Positions 61,901-64,000 of a DNA stretch of 64,000 nucleotides are shown in pieces (within the stretch, counting starts at the first letter, position 1; each line of letters opens with the position of its first letter). The DNA is from Euglena gracilis (lineage: Eukaryota > Euglenida > Euglenophyceae > Euglenales): NCBI GenBank assembly GCA_039621445.1, contig CP154956.1, positions 38,156,553 through 38,220,552 on the forward strand, in the 5' to 3' direction. The translations under genes and the position numbers were made by a program. Under the pieces are notes generated by a model, which was not told where the DNA came from, did no database searches, and was given only the letters and a program-made list of their open reading frames with translations.

Positions 61901-63720
61901 AAACACTGAGTATCTGAAATCAAATCCTGACGTCAATGAGCATTTCACAACCAATGCCTCATCACATGCAAAAAATACGCAATTTGCGAGAAATCCTTGA
62001 AATGGTCCAGAGAAAAATTTGGCCGTTCCCATACCGTCGTCCGGAAACATAAACCCCCCAAAATATAAAGCCCCCCCCCGCCCCCTTGGGGGATTTGGTT
62101 TTGCTGCCCAAATATAAATCCCCCCGACGTGGAGCCAGAAGCTGGTGTCGTTCAGGAAAAAGTAGAAAAATTTGGGTGGATACAACACCTTTTCACCAGA
62201 AATGCACTTTTTCACCAGAAATTTTGGATAAGAAGTACACATTTTGCGAAAAATAGGAGTTACACAACGAAAAAAAAAAGGATTTTGGACAACATAATAT
62301 GTATGTATAAATTGTTTCAACTCATTTTCGGCAGTCAAAGTTGCCAATAACCCCCCCAATATAAAGCCCCCCGGCTTTTGATTTGGACAGGATTTCAAGA
62401 CCCTCGGGGGGGCTTTATATTAGGGGGGGGGGGGGGCTTTGTAAAAAAAAAAAAAAAAAAAAATAAAAAAAAAAGTAAACCAATAAAAAAAAAATAAAAA
62501 AAAATAATAAAAAAGTTTGGGGGTTGGTGGGGGGCGAATCGCTTGAATCGGGTTGCCACCGTGATTGTCAGAAGCAAGCAGTTTGTGTAAAGCTCTGAGA
62601 ACCGGGCATTGGGGACCAACGGGCAGGTGCCCTCAGGCTCAAAACAACCGCAGTGATGTGGACTCTGCCCCCCCCCCCGGTTGCCACCCTGTTGCCTGTT
62701 GGTTGCCTGTTGCCCCCCAACGCCGCACACCACACGACCCCCACTGCCGCGCCACAGGGCACGCCTGAGGGGCACCGTCAACACGACCGGGCCGGTGAGG
62801 GCCCCGGTGCCCGTCAGGCTCAGTGTGCCAGCGCCGTGCACCCCCACGCCGTCCGCTAGCGTCACGTTCTGGAAGTCGACGAGCGTGGTCGCGTCGCGGA
62901 GGAGGAGCTCCCCGACAGGCGGGGACCGGGCCCCGACCCAACCGATGGAGGGGGGTCAGTGGCAGGGTTGGGGGGGGGGGGTCTTGGGCAGAGTCCTCGC
63001 CTGCGTGATGGTCTGGTTGATGGTGGTGTCCCTGAGGAACATGGCGTGCTGACATGCGACAAAGCATGCCCCACCCTGAACACAAGAGTGCGCAATAAAC
63101 CGCCAGGTATAGAACCCTCCAAGGCAAGAATCCTCCCGGTATCCTTCAGTTGGCGACCAAATGCAGAGTCTCCCTTTGTTTGCTGAGCAGCCCTTAAGCG
63201 ACGGACCAAAAAGGTACCAGTGTTGGGCATTGGAGAGAGGTCGTTTGCCACTTATTTTAGGCGAAAAAACCTTTGATGTCAAACAAAAAATGTTTGACAT
63301 CAGTTTTTCATTCGTTGAAAATCAAAGCAAATGAAACATGCTGCAAAAAAAGGTGCAAAATGGTGGAAATCAAGGAAAAGAACAGCCTTCCAGTCAAAAT
63401 ATCTCACTTGATTAGGACTTATACACACACATGCATATATACATGTTGTATATACGTGTGTGTATATAGAACTTTTATTGGAATAATATAGCCCCTAGGG
63501 TCCTGAAATTCCGCTAATATAGAACCGAGGGGTTGAATGTTTGTGGGGGGGAGGTACACGACACAAGTGATCAGCAAAAGGATCAAGCCCATCCATCTGC
63601 ATTAGCTTGTGCACACCCGGTCAACAGAAACTGGCTCCCCGAGAACACGAGGGAAGTGGCGACGATCAGGGTTTCCAGGAACTCCACGCCGATGTCTGTG
63701 TTGAGGGTGGTGCCCCCGGC
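57823..63720 (-). CDS. Repetitive beta-helix-like extracellular module, six exons (N-terminus off the right edge)
   Basis: Exons: 63720-63617, 63031-63004, 62916-62785, 61240-61192, 60628-60479, 57957-57823. They join in frame to short alternating hydrophobic/Asn-Thr-Gly strands: GGTTLNTDIGVEFLETLIVA, DTTINQTITVGELLL, TTLVDFQNVTLADGVGVHGA, LSLTGTGALTGPV, VDVTLLNSSEVIVYQPLSVS, GSAVNASLLPAGSPAPLLTV. This resembles bacterial autotransporter or parallel beta-helix adhesins. Introns are GT-AG except 62917-63003, where CAGGCGAGGAC and GTCCCCGCCTG pair. The last exon ends in phase 1 and can be read directly into the first DUF229 exon (53192) or the first P-domain-gene exon (40837). Several N-glycosylation-type NxS/T sites fit a secretory protein. 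No named family could be assigned. Confidence 0.66.
57986..58241 (+). mobile_element. Copy of the CAGGGCGGTCC MITE
   Basis: Starts CAGGGCGGTGCTTTGC and ends CAAGGACCGCCCTG with the family interior (CGGCATCCTTGGGCCATC). No flanking duplication was recognised. It lies about 29 bp upstream of the exon that begins at 57957. Confidence 0.7.
58500..58690 (+). mobile_element. Truncated copy of the CAGGGCGGTCC MITE
   Basis: Contains TTTCTGGCATCCTTGGACCA and ends GTGGACGGCCCTG. The left end is not recognisable. Confidence 0.6.
58939..59242 (+). mobile_element. hAT-like MITE (TIR CAGGGCGGTCCTTAAG), most intact copy
   Basis: Begins CAGGGCGGTCCTTAAG and ends CTTATGGACCGCCCTG; flanks ACGCACAC / TCGCACAC (7 of 8 match). 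The CAGGG start and 8-bp duplication are hAT hallmarks. The interior carries the signature CTGGCA.TTTTGGA.CATCG and GTCAAAAAATGCG found in the other copies. Confidence 0.85.
60650..61035. mobile_element. Probable decayed fold-back element between exons 61192 and 60628
   Basis: Left block AGACCCCCCTCCCCAAGAAT with GAAACCCTGCGGGGTTTC, right block GGGTGGCTTCTAATTCAAGG; interior related to the AATTAGAAGC type (GATGCTTTGGGTGGATGTTC). Begins about 22 bp from a splice acceptor. Confidence 0.45.
62050..62445. mobile_element. Fold-back element, AATATAAAGCCCCCC type
   Basis: Ends CCCCCCAAAATATAAAGCCC and GGGGGGCTTTATATTAGGGG around about 300 bp of AT-rich sequence, followed by an A/T-rich run to 62515. 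In the intron between exons 62785 and 61240. Confidence 0.6.
63004..63031 (-). CDS. 28-nt micro-exon of the beta-helix module
   Basis: Encodes only about nine residues (GDTTINQTIT) between a conventional acceptor (TTCCTCAG) and a nonconventional donor. Without it the flanking exons (phase 2 out, phase 0 in) do not join in frame, and the residues continue the DxTTINxT strand pattern. Confidence 0.6.
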
Positions 63721-64000
63721 CTGGAGGCAGCCGGGACGGAAAGCACAGGCAGTGGGGAGGGGGGGGTGGGCGCGGTGCTCATCGTGCATGCAATGCCGTC
63801 TCCAGAGATTCACTGAGTGAACCTGGGGGGGGGGACTTTTCCCCAAGCCCAACCCCATCAACCCAAATCCATTGAAAAGTCACTGAAAGTGTGGGGGGGG
63901 GGGGGGTGGCCACCCACCCAAAACCACCCAAAATCGGCTGAAAACCCTTGAAAAAGGTTTTCATATCCCACTCTCACAAACCCTCCCACCCCCGTCCCCT

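Overview
The window reads as nuclear DNA of a microbial eukaryote, most likely a euglenozoan (diplonemid or euglenid). Four observations point that way. (1) Every recognisable coding segment lies on the minus strand. (2) Coding sequence is GC-rich and broken into 28-208 nt exons. (3) About half of the introns do not obey GT-AG; their two ends are complementary to each other (for example CGGCGGCCCC at one end and GGGGCCGCCG at the other), the pattern described for euglenozoan nonconventional introns, and they alternate with ordinary GT-AG introns in the same genes. (4) A degenerate TTAGGG tract is present. The species is inference; the intron structure is read from the sequence.

Layout, left to right (transcription runs right to left). 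1-5.7 kb: 5' part of a mitochondrial short-chain acyl-CoA dehydrogenase gene (copy A), whose 3' exons lie beyond the left edge. 5.7-10 kb: intergenic, full of short tandem repeats. 10.0-18.5 kb: a complete second acyl-CoA dehydrogenase gene (copy B, 10 exons). Copies A and B have identical exon sizes and identical deduced protein in exons 2-6, but distinct transit peptides and very different introns. 18.5-21.8 kb: intergenic, with a nested pair of MITEs. 21.8-40.8 kb: ten exons of a type I membrane protein with a P-domain-like module, one transmembrane helix and an acidic then proline-rich tail; one intron is 12.8 kb and holds Ty3/gypsy debris, MITEs, tandem repeats and an unusual GCGCANNTGCGC palindrome cluster. 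43.2-53.2 kb: sixteen exons of a DUF229 (sulfatase-like, alkaline-phosphatase superfamily) protein with a clear stop. 57.8-63.7 kb: six exons of a repetitive, probably beta-helical, extracellular module whose N-terminus is beyond the right edge.

All 22 exons from 63.7 to 43.2 kb join in one open frame (750 codons plus stop), so the beta-helix module and DUF229 may be one protein. The last beta-helix exon ends in phase 1, and both the first DUF229 exon and the first P-domain-gene exon need a phase-1 donor; neither downstream block has a recognisable start codon of its own. The locus could therefore be two genes, or one N-terminal module spliced to alternative C-terminal modules.

Most of the rest is non-coding: dinucleotide microsatellites, long G/C homopolymers, hAT-like MITEs with 8-bp target duplications, and fold-back elements with oligo-C/AT-motif ends. 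The acyl-CoA dehydrogenases belong to mitochondrial fatty-acid beta-oxidation; the other genes look secretory or cell-surface.
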